Origin: Acidisarcina polymorpha
GTDB taxonomy: Bacteria; Acidobacteriota; Terriglobia; Terriglobales; Acidobacteriaceae
Assembly (NCBI RefSeq): GCF_003330725.1
Contig: NZ_CP030843.1
Span: 1 to 64,000 of the forward strand
Length of the DNA: 64,000 bases
Direction of reading: 5' to 3'
Positions 1 to 10,721 of this stretch are shown here, piece after piece. Positions within the stretch are counted from its first letter, which is position 1; the number at the start of each line of letters is the position of its first letter. The position numbers were made by a program, and so were the translations under genes. A model generated the notes under the pieces. That model was not told where the DNA came from. It searched no databases and saw only the letters and a program-made list of their open reading frames with translations.

Positions 1-44
1 CCGTTGGCACGGCTTGACGATCTCTAACCGCTGGCGACCGATAG

Positions 45-362
45 CTATTCTTCCTGAATATTTGATTCGGCCGGGGCTTGGAATTGGAAGCAGGGATGAA
101 AACGGACCGAAGGCGCTGCTTCAAGGGTCACGTGCGCTGCAGGTAAATCAATGCGGACAATGGTTTCGCTGGGTTCGGAATTTTCTGCTGGCTGAATGTG
201 GGAATCTAAGCCCTTCCAAGATTGCCATTTTATCTGCAGCTCTAATTCCTTTGGAGGTGTGTACCAGTACCTTCTTTCAATGCTCAATGCGGCCACTGAT
301 CGGGCCAGGAATTCTTTGAACGTCTGGGGCCAGGAGCCATTGTCATCCATCGAGCTTGGCAC
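45..362 (-). CDS. hypothetical protein, 105 aa
   Basis: An open frame with a GTG start at 362 and a protein-like composition (aromatic- and proline-containing, no long biased runs). I do not recognise a family. It has no signal peptide, membrane segment or obvious motif. It lies just left of an IS-like terminus at 399-416 and has no operon partner. It could be a fragment or a chance frame in a decayed region. Confidence 0.25.
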   Translation of the reverse strand: MPSSMDDNGSWPQTFKEFLARSVAALSIERRYWYTPPKELELQIKWQSWKGLDSHIQPAENSEPSETIVRIDLPAAHVTLEAAPSVRFHPCFQFQAPAESNIQEE

Positions 363-398
363 AAAAACGCCGTTGTATGTGTGGCATGTGCGTTAGGA

Positions 399-416
399 GG
401 TTCTGTCGCGATAAGG
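399..416. repeat. IS6-type terminal inverted repeat, solitary
   Basis: The 18 bases match the outer end of the two complete IS6-family elements at 9833 and 12819 with one change (GGTTCTGTCGCgATAAGG against GGTTCTGTCGCAATAAGG). The sequence inside it does not resemble those elements beyond the terminus. It is probably the remaining end of a deleted element or of a related IS. Confidence 0.5.
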
Positions 417-444
417 CTCTGTTCATTAACTTCACAGGTCGCAT

Positions 445-591
445 TCACTCGGTGCGACGCTCGATCAGGGCAGCGACAGCGAAGATGTCGAACAGCTTGT
501 TTACGAAACGGATCTTCTTGACGCGCGGCTTACAGGTGAGGCAATGCCCTCGACGGATCATACGCCTTTTACATGCTTCACTCAGGGCCAT
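445..591 (-). CDS. small basic hypothetical protein, 48 aa
   Basis: A short open frame (ATG at 591, TGA at 445) with two cysteines in a CxxC-like arrangement (HCLTC), a basic middle (KPRVKKIR) and a hydrophobic end (FDIFAVAALI). The frame stays open upstream of this ATG to about 640, so the protein may be longer. It lies about 30 bp inside the solitary IS terminus and could be a transposase tail. I cannot assign a family. Confidence 0.22.
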   Translation of the reverse strand: MALSEACKRRMIRRGHCLTCKPRVKKIRFVNKLFDIFAVAALIERRTE

Positions 592-1495
592 GGCGGTAGT
601 AAGGCCAGATAGCCCAAATTCACCTCCGTTTGCGGAATGTAAAGTTATTGCTCATAATCGTCCAATGAGAATTCAGAGGCCAGGCCCCTCGGACTATCTG
701 AAGACACAGCTGGCCAAGCGGCTCATGCTGTAACAGATACCATTATACGATCTCAGTCAATGAGTCCATAGGAGGAAGGAGCTGGCCTGATGTTGTCTCT
801 ATGCGAATGAGCATACGGCTAACGGACCAGAAAAAGTTAAACCGCCTGAAATCGGCCCCGATAGAAAACAGGCTCCAGGTCAAAACCTGGCGCGACCCCA
901 GCGACCATGTCCGAAGTATCTCCGATGACACTCGAGAACTTGAATCCGTGCCCTGAAAAATGCGGCAATAGTCACCTGCAGCGGGTGAGCCGGATGCTGA
1001 TCGAGGATGAAGTGCTCATCGGGGGGTCAGGTGTGTAAAGACAGGTGTCAGCATTCAGCAGGCGGCCGGCCAGGGTGGCCGAATACATTTGGGGCAAGGC
1101 CGCCCCCGAAGAGACGGCCTTGCTGCGAAGACACCATTTGGGGAGCGGCTTGCCGATCAGTGACGGGAGAAAGTCTACAACGATGGCAAGTAGCCATCAC
1201 CGCCGCAGTGACGAGCCACCAGAGCCTTCTCTTGGACCCTCCACCGCGTAAGAGCAAGCCTCCCCATACAAGATCGGCCACGAAAAAACTCCCAGCGCCG
1301 GCAGAGCTAGAGCCCAGACGAAGGGCTCCCCGGCGATAGGAACCATCCCATGCTCCTGCGGTATTCGCCAGCCGCGAGATGCAAGTCGAAGGTAAAGCCC
1401 GATGCCGACTACGTTATGGCCATGAACGCGATGTCTAGGGGCCTCGCGGAACTGCCTGATGAGCGATCTAGGGTATTGATGGTTGACATGAGTAT
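592..1495. other. no recognisable gene
   Basis: Several overlapping short frames exist (for example plus-strand 1007-1339) but none shows a family motif, a convincing ribosome binding site or consistent coding bias. I see no hairpin terminator or repeat that explains the stretch. It is best regarded as decayed or non-coding. Confidence 0.4.
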
Positions 1496-1852
1496 GTCCC
1501 CTTTCCAGCAGCCAGAGAAGCCCAAATTTCTAAACTGCGCCTGCTGAGCAGTGGCTCCGTTTGAGGATTTGAAGAAGGCGTAAGTGTTCGAGATTAAGCT
1601 GGCCACCCATTGTGGCGCTCCGTCCCTTGAACGTAGGCTCCTACTGCGACATTGGCTACCGGTGTGTATCCAGAGAAGAATTGCGTGACGGAACCTACCT
1701 GGAAACGCTGGAAGTCATAGTATCCACCTTGCCCAACAGCGGCTCCCGCCCCTGACAGCCCATTGGTCGCTCCGTTTGCGGCTATATTGCTGACGCTGAA
1801 TCCTGGCGGAGCGGGGAAGCTAGCCCCAGTGCTCGTGGTGCAATTCAGATGG
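1496..1852 (-). pseudogene. orphan C-terminal tail of a second RHS/toxin-type protein
   Basis: Read on the minus strand, 1852-1594 gives a headless coding stretch (motifs PPGFSVSNIAANGATNGLSG, GQGGYYDFQRFQVGS) and, after a one-base frame change near 1600, continues as ISNTYAFFKSSNGATAQQ to about 1496. There is no start codon or ribosome binding site. The Gly/Asn/Tyr-rich composition resembles the tails of acidobacterial RHS proteins. Position behind a complete RHS-toxin-immunity set suggests a displaced tail cassette. The family assignment is inference. Confidence 0.4.
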
Positions 1853-1854
1853 TT

Positions 1855-2340
1855 TTACGGAAGAGGCATTCGCTGGAAGTTACTTGGGGCACTACTTCTA
1901 GGTCGTCGTCGCAGTTCCTTGCGGGAGTCCGACAAATGTACATCAATGGAATCCCATTTATCTCTCTTTTCAATCACATCTATCTTCTGAATTCCGCAGT
2001 TTGCACATACCACGTTAATGCGACCGGTGCTAATCCATTGAAGTTCCACGTCATGGCCGTGTGTAGCGACGAGAATTGGCTTATCGTGTATTGCTTTAGG
2101 TAGGTCGGTTGGGTCGTGGTGATGATCTACCAAGACAACATAAAACACATCCGAGGAAAGAGAGTCGTGGCCGCGGCGTTGTACAAGTAGTGCAGAGATT
2201 GCGCTATCAGGCGATTTGACTTCCCTCACGACCGTATAGTCGGCAGAGTCACAGCCACCAACTGCGATCGTGCTTAGGGGAATTGCGATAAGAAGCAGTA
2301 CGAAGGAGAGTAGCCTCTTCGCTTGACGAGTCGCAGTCAT
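1855..2340 (-). CDS. putative lipoprotein, candidate immunity protein for the RHS toxin
   Basis: About 161 residues from the ATG at 2340. It begins with a basic stretch and hydrophobic core (LLSFVLLLIAIPL) followed by a lipobox-like AVGGC, so it is predicted to be an exported lipoprotein. The mature part contains DVFYVVLVDHHHD and VVCANCGIQKIDV but no family I can name. It lies directly behind the toxin domain, where RHS and polymorphic-toxin loci carry immunity genes. As read, its frame is open back into the toxin. A seven-A run just before the end of the toxin (around 2370) would, with one more A, create a stop 5' of this ATG, so the fusion may be artificial. Confidence 0.5.
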   Translation of the reverse strand: MTATRQAKRLLSFVLLLIAIPLSTIAVGGCDSADYTVVREVKSPDSAISALLVQRRGHDSLSSDVFYVVLVDHHHDPTDLPKAIHDKPILVATHGHDVELQWISTGRINVVCANCGIQKIDVIEKRDKWDSIDVHLSDSRKELRRRPRSSAPSNFQRMPLP

Positions 2341-5300
2341 TGCGTTGCTCTGCTCAGCAGCCTTTCTTTTTTTGATAGCTTGCCCTTGTTGAATCTGTTG
2401 ATTGTCCGATGGAATATCAAAGTGTGTAGCTGCCGTTCCTGGGTTGCCGCTGAGTTTGCCGTATAGACCAGCGGCATATTGACATGCTTCGTCACCAATA
2501 AAGCATGTTGCACCGTAGTTCACGTTCCCAGCGGCGACGCGTTGGTCGTGCGTTCCAGGGCCAGAAGAATTCTTGAAGTCCCATGGTCCGCCGGTGTGCA
2601 CTAAACCAAAATATATTGCCAATGCATTCACTGCTCCACTGGGGCAGCAGTCCAGAACATGGCATTAAGCACTTTTGAAACCTGTATATTTTGCTGCAGA
2701 TTTCCACCAACTTGGTTAACTGCGTTATCTGTGCAGTCGTTATTTGGGGCTGAACCGCTTCCGGAGCCGCCGTGGCCACTAGCTCCACCATCTCCGCCAT
2801 CGCCACCGCCATAGAAGCCACCACCCCCATTAACGCAAACCGTGTCATCATCATCACAGTTCGGGTGACTTGGATCGCCGTCTTGCAGGCCGGCTGGATC
2901 GAAGAAGCTCAGCGGATTATTCAGCACATAGGCATATCGGTTAAGGCTCTGCGGATTGGGGATATCGTACGACCCGTCGTAAGGGTCAGGCGAGAGCCAA
3001 CGTCCCTGGTAGAAGGAATAGTTGCGGAACTGAGCGTGTTCGGACATAGGTGCGCCGGCGTCGTTGCTGTCCTGCTCCATGTCAGCGAAGTGAAAGTTGT
3101 CTACATCGGCCTCGCTATTGAGGATACTGGCCACGTAGCCATCACCCCAGGGCAGAGACTTGTAGGTTGCAGACGTCGTGCCGTTATGGTCAGTCCGGAT
3201 GCGCTCGGTGCCGATATAATCCTGGTTCTCGAAGTAGGTAGCGTTGTCAGAGGAACGAAAGGCGATCTGTTGCCCATCCCAATACATGCGGCCATCGGTA
3301 CCATTGTTCGTGGCTGCATTCCAGGTGGAGATGCGCCTTCCCGCATAGTCGTAAGAATATTCACTGGTTCCAGCGGGAGTAGCCACGCTCACCCTTCGGT
3401 TCAGTGCGTCGTAGGTGTAGGACGCGGTTGAGCCGCCATCGACGCTCACGATGTTGCCCTCCGCGTCGTAAGTGTAGCTATGATACCCGTCTCTGGTCAT
3501 GTTACCGGCCGCGTCGTAAGTATAGCCGCCGCTATTGATTTTGTTACTCGTCGCGTCGAAGGAGGCGCTGAAGGAAGGTGCGCCGTTTTGCGACCATCGG
3601 TTGCCATACCGGTCATAGCTGTAGGTGTAGTTCTGATTGGCGACTCCATTCGTCACGGTACGGGCGCTGAGCCGGTTGAACTCGTCATAGGAGTAATTGG
3701 TAGAGAGACCCAGAACGGTATCGCCCACGTAGGAGACCTGCGAGCCCTTGATGGTCTCGCCCTGACCGAAGGCTTGTGTCCCCCGCTGGCACAGTATGCG
3801 GCCGCCGGGCCTCCTCTGCACAGCCACTGCCCGTCTGGCCGCCCCATGAAGTCGTAGCCTTTGTAGAGATTAAGGCCGTTACCTAAAGTGTAGCTGACCG
3901 GGCCGTTTGGTCCATTGATGATGTTTGAGGCGATGGGTGTCGATCCGCCGGTTCCACCGGTCAGGTTATAGCTGTTGTTGTTGATCGAGGTCACCTCGCC
4001 GGCCGGGGAGCGAGTGTAGGCGACTTGTCCACTGACAGCGTCTCCTTCGGAGGTCAGGTTACCCGCCCAATCGTAGGTAAAGCCCAGCGGACGCGACTCC
4101 TGCTTCGCCGTGCCACACGTCGACGGAGCACAGTTCCACATATTCACTATCTGGCCCCTCACGTTATAGCTGAACTCTGAAGCGGCAGGATGATTCGTAG
4201 TTGCCGTTCCGACAAAGGCTCCCATGACGGCCAGCCGGCCCCTAACGTACTGCAGATTGTTCGTCGTGCAGCAAATCGTGTCGTAAACGAAACTCTTGTT
4301 TGATGTAGATGCGGATGGAACACCGTTGTCCACGTACCAACAGAAACCACCCGTCCAAGTGCATCATACTGGGTCGTCGTCGTTGTGAGGATGGCCGGGT
4401 TGGTTTGGTTCGCTTCTGGTCGAGTTCGGGTTACCTTGAGTCCCGTAGCGTTGTAGGCATACTGATAATTTGTCGCGCCTCGCTCCGGCTCGGTGACCGA
4501 CACAGGGCGACCCAGGGAATCGGTAATGAATGTGCGGGTCTGCGAGCCTTGGGCGACCATTGTCACTTGATTGCCCCCGCAGCCGTGGGGTAGGAGTAGG
4601 AGGTCAGAAAGCCCGTGGCGGGGATATCCTGGCCGCAGGCAACCGGAGCAACCCCCTCTAGTGTGGAAGAGGAGACCTCGCAGGCCGACGTGACCCGGCC
4701 CAATCCATCGACCTGGGTGATGCGGCTGACACCATTTTCATCGGTCGCCAGAGTGGCTCGTCCGGCATAAGTGTACCGAATAAGGTCGTTACTATCCCAG
4801 TGGGTAATCTGCGTGACTCTTCCTAGTGAGTCGTACGCATAGACATCGTCCGCCCCACCCCCGCCGCACTTGGGCGGAGCCTGGAATTCGGAGCCCTGAT
4901 ATGGGTAGGACACGGAGCCTACGTTCCCATTTGCGTCATAGCAAGTATCCTGGAGATACCAGGGATTAGCGCTCTGGCCATTCATAATGGCTCGCCGGTT
5001 TGGACGCCCATAGCCGTCGTAGAAGATCACGGTTTCAGCCGTTTCCGTGGCGCTCAGCGTCTTTGACACGCTGCTGTGGCCCGGCGAGTAAAAGTTATAC
5101 GTTGCCCCGTCGCCGGGATTGTCGATCTCCAGCGGCCGCAGCAACGCATCGTATGTCTTATAGGTTGTCACCTGTGAGCTAAGATCGGTGGTCGTTAACA
5201 GAACTCCAGTGGCTGCGTCGTAACTTGAGCCAGTATAAAGAGACACCCCGCTCGTCGGGGTTGGCGGGGTGACCCTATTCAAGAAGCCAGTGTGTGGGGG

Positions 5301-7052
5301 ATCGTAGCTGAAGGTCGATGTTCCGTTCTGCGTAGTCACACTCAAAGGGTTCCCGGTGTCCTCATAGGACAGCTCAGTGGTTAGCGGCGTCGAGCTGTTC
5401 GATTGAGTGATCGTAGTGACATTTCCTCGCTGAGCACCGATCAGGCCTCCACGTTGGGGAAGTCCCGAAGTTTGCGATAGAGCAGCATGTCCTGTTCCCG
5501 TCGTCTCATCGTACAGGTAGGAGGTCCGACTGAGTTGGTTTCCGCTTCCATCGGTGACGGTATCCGACGCTAACAGACTCGCAATGCCAGACGCGGGATA
5601 AGTCCACACCTCCTTCCGCAACAGCGCTCCCCGACTGGCTCCGCCGAAATCATAGCTGTCGAGTTCCGTCTGAAGGCCAAACTGGTTGTAAGTAGAAGTC
5701 CAGCCGTGCTGGATCCCATCCAAGTTCTCATAGGTGTCAATTTTCGTAATTGGCAGGGTCAGAGCGGCCGTGGCGCATTGTTGCGTTGCAGCACCGTTGT
5801 AGCAGTTCAAGAGCTCTTCTCGTGGTAAACCGTTGATTGCGCCGTCATAGACTGTCTGATGGGTCTCATAGAAGGAGGTCGGCGACCCAGAGGTCACGAA
5901 GTTAAAGGCAGAATGATTCCCGTAGCCGTCGGTGATATCGGTTCGGCTGGTGTTGCTGGTTATCAGGCTACGTACGTAGACGCGACTTCCGTCACTAGTG
6001 GTGCGGGTAATACCGGTCGGCGTGCCGTCCGCGCAGTTAATTCCGTTATTAGCGCCCGTATAGGCGTAGGAGATAATCCCACCCGCCGGCAGGGTAATCG
6101 ATGCCAAGCGTCCGGTGACGTTCGCGCTATGGCCCGGCGTCGGTTCATAGGTGAACTTGTAAGTGCTGGCGTCCCCAAGGGTGATGTGGTCAACAAGGTC
6201 TGCTGACAGGTTGTACTCTCCCGGACCACTGCATCCAAATGCCGTCTGCACTTGATATGTCTTGTAATAGATGGTCGCGCTTGCTGAAGGCGGGCTAGTG
6301 CCGTTTGGATTCGTACCATAGGTAGGATACGAGAACACCTTCGGGGAAGAGGCAGTACCGCTACCGGTAATAGTAAGAACTTGTGCTCCGGTGGTATCAG
6401 TGAAAGCACCGCTCTTGCTGGCCGTCACTTGGTTGCCGTTCGTATCGCTCACTGAAGCGGGACCTGAGGGCGCTACCGGCACTGCAAATGTATTTCCCTT
6501 CCTATCGAGAACAGGTCCTTGGGGGATACTCAAGCCACTTGCATTCTTGGCGAGCCGATAGCCGGACCCATCGATGGCTCCCCCGATGTTTCCAGAAGTC
6601 GTTATTCCGCTGGGGCAGGTTTCCGACCGAATAGCACCCGAAAATGCATGATTAGCGCCAAACGGATCGTGATAAACCACGTTTGAATAAGTGAAAAACG
6701 TACACGTATCGCCAATAGCACCCGATAAGTAAGAGTAACTTATATATCCAACCGCCGCGTCTGTATCAGCCTGCCACCCGAACGACTGAGCAGGCGACCA
6801 AGTGCTCACATCGTTGACGACCGTTGGCGTCCAAACAAGACCCTCATGAGAGAGGTTGTAATAAAAGGGCACGCCACGGCCGGATTTATTCACGATGGGA
6901 ATTAAGAAGTGCACATTTAAGCTGCCCCGGTCGATGGAGTCGAACCCGAGATTATCGAACGAGCCGTAGGGATAGAGGCCAGTCGTCACTTGCGACCAGG
7001 CAGGGATCAGGCTGAAAACAACCACGAGCAGAAGCAAGGCCTTGCGAATCAT
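2341..7052 (-). pseudogene. RHS/YD-repeat protein with C-terminal type 44 polymorphic toxin domain, frameshifted
   Basis: The start is ATG 7052 (MIRKALLLLVVV signal peptide, cleavage near AWSQ), behind GGATGG. The first ~830 residues are an exported, Gly/Ser/Thr-rich N-terminal region leading into YD repeats (YDALGRV, YDSLGRVTQITH). The core repeats continue to the RHS-associated core end (YDGSYDIPNPQSLNRYAYV, then NPLSFFDPAGL). The tail (FGLVHTGGPWDFKN, GNVNYGATCF) matches the bacterial toxin 44 pattern. The frame breaks near 4563, 4330, 3780 and 2630, mostly at short homopolymers, splitting it into five open segments. The protein is therefore either dead or mis-sequenced. It probably delivers or displays a cell-wall or cytoplasmic toxin. 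It lies 34 bp downstream of the exported protein at 7087. Confidence 0.8.
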
Positions 7053-7086
7053 TAAAACCATCCAAGTGTGCAGAAGTAATTTGGCT

Positions 7087-7857
7087 TTATTGGATCTGAG
7101 TGCGATTGACAGAAATCTCAAGCTGCAGCTTCCCATTCACGAATCGCTTGATCGTGTAAGGAATCTGAACTCCATTCACCAACTTGTAGTTTGAGTAATG
7201 AACCTGGATAGCAATCGGGGTTTGAGAACCCGTGTCGGGCTGAACTTTATAGGCGATGACCGCAGGCAAAGAGGAGATGGAGTCTAGACCAATGTCGGTG
7301 GTGCTGGCTTTCATTGCTTCGGTCGTGATGCTCATTGGCGTGTCACCAAAGACCAATTGGCTTTGAAGATGATGAAAGGTACCGGATCCGACGATTCCCG
7401 TACCGAAGTCCGCTATGCCCAGACTTGACGGCATCAGCCCTAATTGAAGCGACAGTGCCGGGAGGAACCAAATCACTGGTTTCCAACAGTTGTTCAGGTT
7501 GCTATCGTGCAAATCTCCGTTGGATCCAGACCACGAGCAGGCCATCGCAGAACCCAAGCCGGTCTGAGACTCAGTCCTGCTGCCTAGAGAAGAAAGCGAC
7601 AGTTGCATCTGAGCGGCCCCCGAGGAAGCAGCAGTTAAGGTCACTGGACCGGAGTCCTCCAGGCTTCCCGCATACCACTTCGCGTTTCCGGAGAGTTCAA
7701 CGCTGGTGACCGATTTACCCTGGGAGAAGGCCTGCTTCAGCTCGGCAAGAGCACTGGCTGCGCTTGTGCCGGAGGCGCCAACGGCTAGATGCCCAGACAC
7801 CGAAGCGACTAGGAAAAGAACAAGCACACTTCGAGTGCAAGACAGGCATGTGTTCAC
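7087..7857 (-). CDS. exported protein of unknown function, ~256 aa
   Basis: I chose the GTG at 7857 because AGGAGG lies four bases upstream; the longer frame to 7956 has no such site. The protein starts with a signal peptide (SVLVLFLVASVSGHLAVGA). The mature part has a beta-rich pattern (ELSGNAKWYAGSLEDSGPV near the N-terminus, VQIPYTIKRFVNGKLQLEI at the C-terminus), typical of acidobacterial LolA/outer-membrane-carrier-like secreted proteins. That comparison is inference. It is the first gene of the RHS operon and may assist export or anchoring of the RHS protein. Confidence 0.65.
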   Translation of the reverse strand: MNTCLSCTRSVLVLFLVASVSGHLAVGASGTSAASALAELKQAFSQGKSVTSVELSGNAKWYAGSLEDSGPVTLTAASSGAAQMQLSLSSLGSRTESQTGLGSAMACSWSGSNGDLHDSNLNNCWKPVIWFLPALSLQLGLMPSSLGIADFGTGIVGSGTFHHLQSQLVFGDTPMSITTEAMKASTTDIGLDSISSLPAVIAYKVQPDTGSQTPIAIQVHYSNYKLVNGVQIPYTIKRFVNGKLQLEISVNRTQIQ

Positions 7858-8301
7858 AATTCCTCCTGGAGAGGCGATGGCCCGGTAGTCAGGCTGTTTA
7901 GGATTGGGGAAGCTCAATGGAAGGCAGCGAAATCCAACAGCGCAAACGTAGCGCAAGGCGCGAGTTCGTGCCTATACCACTTTAGTGGAAGTTACCCTGA
8001 TTTTATTACTCAGGTAATCACTAGTAACCTACTGCATATTTCCTGACTAGCTAGCGGATGATTGTGAAGGTATCGCCCAACCGCGGACTACGCTCGGCTC
8101 GAATTCCATAGCGTGTTCGCTTTTTCTTCGCTATATACTGATCTCATGTTTCAAGGGCCGAGTTCGTCCCTCCACGATTTTGTGATCACGTGGAAGCTGC
8201 GCAGATAACAACAGACATCGCCCAGCTGAACGTCACGTACAGCGAGATCGCCAATGTGGTGGCTAGGTATCAGGGATTGTGCTTGGTTGGGGCGAAATTT
8301 C
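7858..8301. other. intergenic region, no gene
   Basis: This stretch separates the RHS operon from the membrane protein locus, both minus strand. It must hold the operon promoter. I could not pick a convincing -35/-10 pair and see no strong hairpin. Confidence 0.4.
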
Positions 8302-9373
8302 TTAATCAGCAGATTCCAAACCATTGCAAACATAGAAACCAGATGGACTCAGTCTGTCATTAAGGTATGCGAAACAGAATCGTGTCGTGTGGCCCGTTCC
8401 AAACTGGTCTTTGTAACGGGCGCAGCCAAGCAGATAGAATTGCCCACTTCGAGGATCTTGCTCAGAAGTGGCGTGGGGCAATGCTCCTGTAATCTGCGCT
8501 TCGATCAATCCATGGACATCTCCCATCGCCATTCTCATTCGCGTCTCTTGGCTGGGGGCGAGAACAAATCCAATTGGCCAAGTATCCCCAAGACCCTTCG
8601 CTGCCGATGTGTGAGATGCGAGTATCTGCTGGTCGTCTATTTCACATGCCTGGTCCCAGTTCTTGGTTAGCCAACTTGTGGCAGTGGGTACGGCAACCAT
8701 CATGACCCAGCCGTCAGTGGCGACAGATACCCCTGTATTCTTGATCACCAAATCGCCATCAACGGCAAATCTACCGTCAGGCGGAAGTGTAAAGGTCGTT
8801 GGGACAAATGATTCGGCATTCACCCAGGGTCGCTGACTTTTCCTGAGTGTTTCCCCTGGCTGTGTCGGCGGCAGATTTGGTGGCATCAGCAGATCGGCTC
8901 GCTTGATCGGCCTGGAGTTGCAATTTCTTGACAGCGTCCTCTACTCCACGATTGATCAGGCCGGCACTGGTTGCGAATTCTTCCGCAGCTGTGGCGTTTC
9001 TCTGGGAAGCTTCGGCAATCTGATGGGCGGCACAAGCCTGCTTTTGCGCAGCCTCAGCTATAGCCTTAGTATCTGCTCCGCCAGTATGCATCTCGTACCA
9101 CTGAAATCCAACAGCGATGGCACTCGCAATGGTGCCAAGGGCAATGAAGACTGTGAGGAGGATCATTACCGCATCCGAAAAATCCATCGGCCACGCCCAA
9201 GCCCAAAACCTTCGCCATTTGGATCTCGCTGGAGCCTCGGTGCAACTTGTGTCTGCACCGCAGCCTACGTGTTCTCCGCCTTTTTGTGCGTCTATGAGGG
9301 GTGGGAGTTTGCCTTGGGAAGTACTGGGTGCAATGGGATTCTCTTTCGTTTCTCCTGGCGAGTGATCTTCCAT
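8302..9373 (-). pseudogene. membrane-anchored coiled-coil protein, frameshifted
   Basis: Two overlapping open frames (9373-8777 and 8886-8302) join into one ~350-residue protein if one G is removed from a GGGG run near 8850 (…SAADTAR then ETLRKSQRPW). The order is a Ser/Pro-rich N-terminus, one transmembrane helix at residues ~68-90 (AVMILLTVFIALGTIASAIA), an Ala/Gln/Glu-rich coiled coil at ~100-170, and a globular C-terminal domain (DGRFAVDGDLVIKNTG, IGFVLAPSQE). I know no family. The layout suggests an inner-membrane protein with an outer or periplasmic sensor-like domain. Confidence 0.5.
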
Positions 9374-9489
9374 GCCGTTCTCAGTTCTCCGGGGTGGGAA
9401 ATTGGTATGTTGAACGCATAGCCTTTGGATTTCACGACCTTAGCACCCCGACCACGCTCACGGATACCATCGTACGTTACGGCTGACGC

Positions 9490-9627
9490 AAAGGCTGAGT
9501 TTGCTTTGCCGAGTCTTGCAGTGTTTCGCCACTGGTAGTCACCGGTAAGGTTGATGTGCTCCCAGCCGAGCGGAGACAAGTGCTTCCGGAGCACCGGGTC
9601 CGCGAAGCCAACCGCCGACCCTAGCAA
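9490..9627 (-). pseudogene. Tn3-family transposase (TnpA) C-terminal fragment
   Basis: The fragment contains [18 protein letters not shown], the diagnostic C-terminal signature of Tn3-family DDE transposases, followed by a short Arg/Lys region. Everything upstream is missing; the frame then runs into unrelated sequence to 9292. A second TnpA tail sits at 35.8-36.2 kb. It marks a Tn3-type transposon that has been deleted or cut by later insertions. Confidence 0.75.
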
Positions 9628-9832
9628 TCGCGTTTTCGACCAGAGCCGCGTGGGCGGCGGCGATGGAATGTTACCTCTTGAAAACTTCCGGGCATGGCTG
9701 CATCGAGCGCAGCACTCACCGGCGCGGCTTCGTGTTTAAGGATGTTCCAATCGGTTTCTTCCAGTACGACTAGCGCCAGCTTGCGGCCCGTCAGATTTTG
9801 CTGATATGAGAGGTTCTTATCCCCCGTCACCA
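9621..9832 (-). pseudogene. PIN-like toxin-type protein, 5' end removed by the IS6 insertion
   Basis: The remaining ~70 residues (GDKNLSYQQNLTGRKLALVV, then PVSAALDAAMPGSFQEV) resemble the C-terminal half of small DUF5615/PIN-like proteins found with antitoxin partners. The reading frame enters directly from the IS at 9833, so the native start is lost and its partner is not seen on the far side of the IS. The family call is from pattern memory. Confidence 0.45.
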
Positions 9833-10650
9833 GGTTCTGTCGCAATAAGGCGACTTGTTATTCTTTGGACGGACGGAGAGGTGTTGAAGAGCCATGAAGC
9901 AGACGATGAATCCGATGGTGGCAAAGGTATTAAAGCGGTTGCATTATCCACTGGATGTGATTCTGCTTTGTGTTCGCTGGTATAGTGCGTATCCGTTGAG
10001 CCTCCGGCATCTGGAGGAAATGATGGCCGAGCGTGGGACTTCTGTCGATCACTCGACCGTGCACCGTTGGGCGATCAAATTGTTGCCAGTCCTGGAGAAG
10101 GCGTTCAGGCGCGTCAAGCGCAAGGTGGGGAGGAGTTGGCGGATGGACGAGACCTACATCAAGGTGAAGGGCGAGTGGAAGTATCTATACCGCGCCGTCG
10201 ATAAGGCAGGCAAGACCGTCGATTTCTTGCTGCGGGCGCATCGCGACAAGGCCGCGGCACGCACGTTCTTTGAACAGGCGATCGAACGGAATGGCGCACC
10301 AGAAAAAGTAACCATCGATAAGAGTGGCTCGAATGTGGCGGCTTTGGAAACCATCAACGCCGAACGAGGGAAGCAGATCCTCGTGCGCCAGGCCAAGTAT
10401 CTAAACAACATCGTTGAGCAAGACCATCGTGGGGTGAAACGTCGAACCAGACCGATGCTCGGCTTCAAGGATGTTCGCTGCGCTCGCATCCTTCTTTCCG
10501 GCATTGAACTCATGCGCATGATCAGCAAAGGACAAATGAAAACTGGCCGTAGCGGACAAATCCCTGCACAGCAGTTCTACTCCTTGGCAGCATAAGCAAC
10601 CCAATCCTATTGGCCTTTCATCGTTCATGCATCCTTATTGCGACAGAACC
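9833..10650 (+). mobile_element. IS6-family insertion sequence, copy A (818 bp)
   Basis: Terminal inverted repeats GGTTCTGTCGCAATAAGG (left) and its complement (right, ending 10650) enclose a single transposase gene. Length and architecture are those of the IS6 family. The immediate 8-bp flanks (CGTCACCA and TAGCCGGG) differ, so no target duplication survives. It is nearly identical to copy B at 12819-13637, which lies in the opposite orientation. Confidence 0.95.
9894..10595 (+). CDS. IS6-family DDE transposase
   Basis: 233 residues with an N-terminal helix-turn-helix region (LRHLEEMMAERGTSVDHSTV) and a DDE catalytic core: first Asp in WRMDETYIKV, second Asp in VTIDKSGSN, Glu in NNIVEQDHRGVKRR. 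It catalyses replicative transposition by cointegrate formation. This copy is intact, whereas copy B has an extra base near its start. Confidence 0.96.
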   Translation: MKQTMNPMVAKVLKRLHYPLDVILLCVRWYSAYPLSLRHLEEMMAERGTSVDHSTVHRWAIKLLPVLEKAFRRVKRKVGRSWRMDETYIKVKGEWKYLYRAVDKAGKTVDFLLRAHRDKAAARTFFEQAIERNGAPEKVTIDKSGSNVAALETINAERGKQILVRQAKYLNNIVEQDHRGVKRRTRPMLGFKDVRCARILLSGIELMRMISKGQMKTGRSGQIPAQQFYSLAA

Positions 10651-10721
10651 TAGCCGGGTGCATCTCCAAGAGTGTAGCCGGTGAGGCACGGAAACTTATG
10701 CCTCACGCTCTCGGTAAAGGT

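Noticed and set aside
2772-3857. Long plus-strand frames opposite the RHS gene
   Set aside because: They are antisense to repeat-coding DNA and show biased Val/Ile/Arg composition with no family motif.
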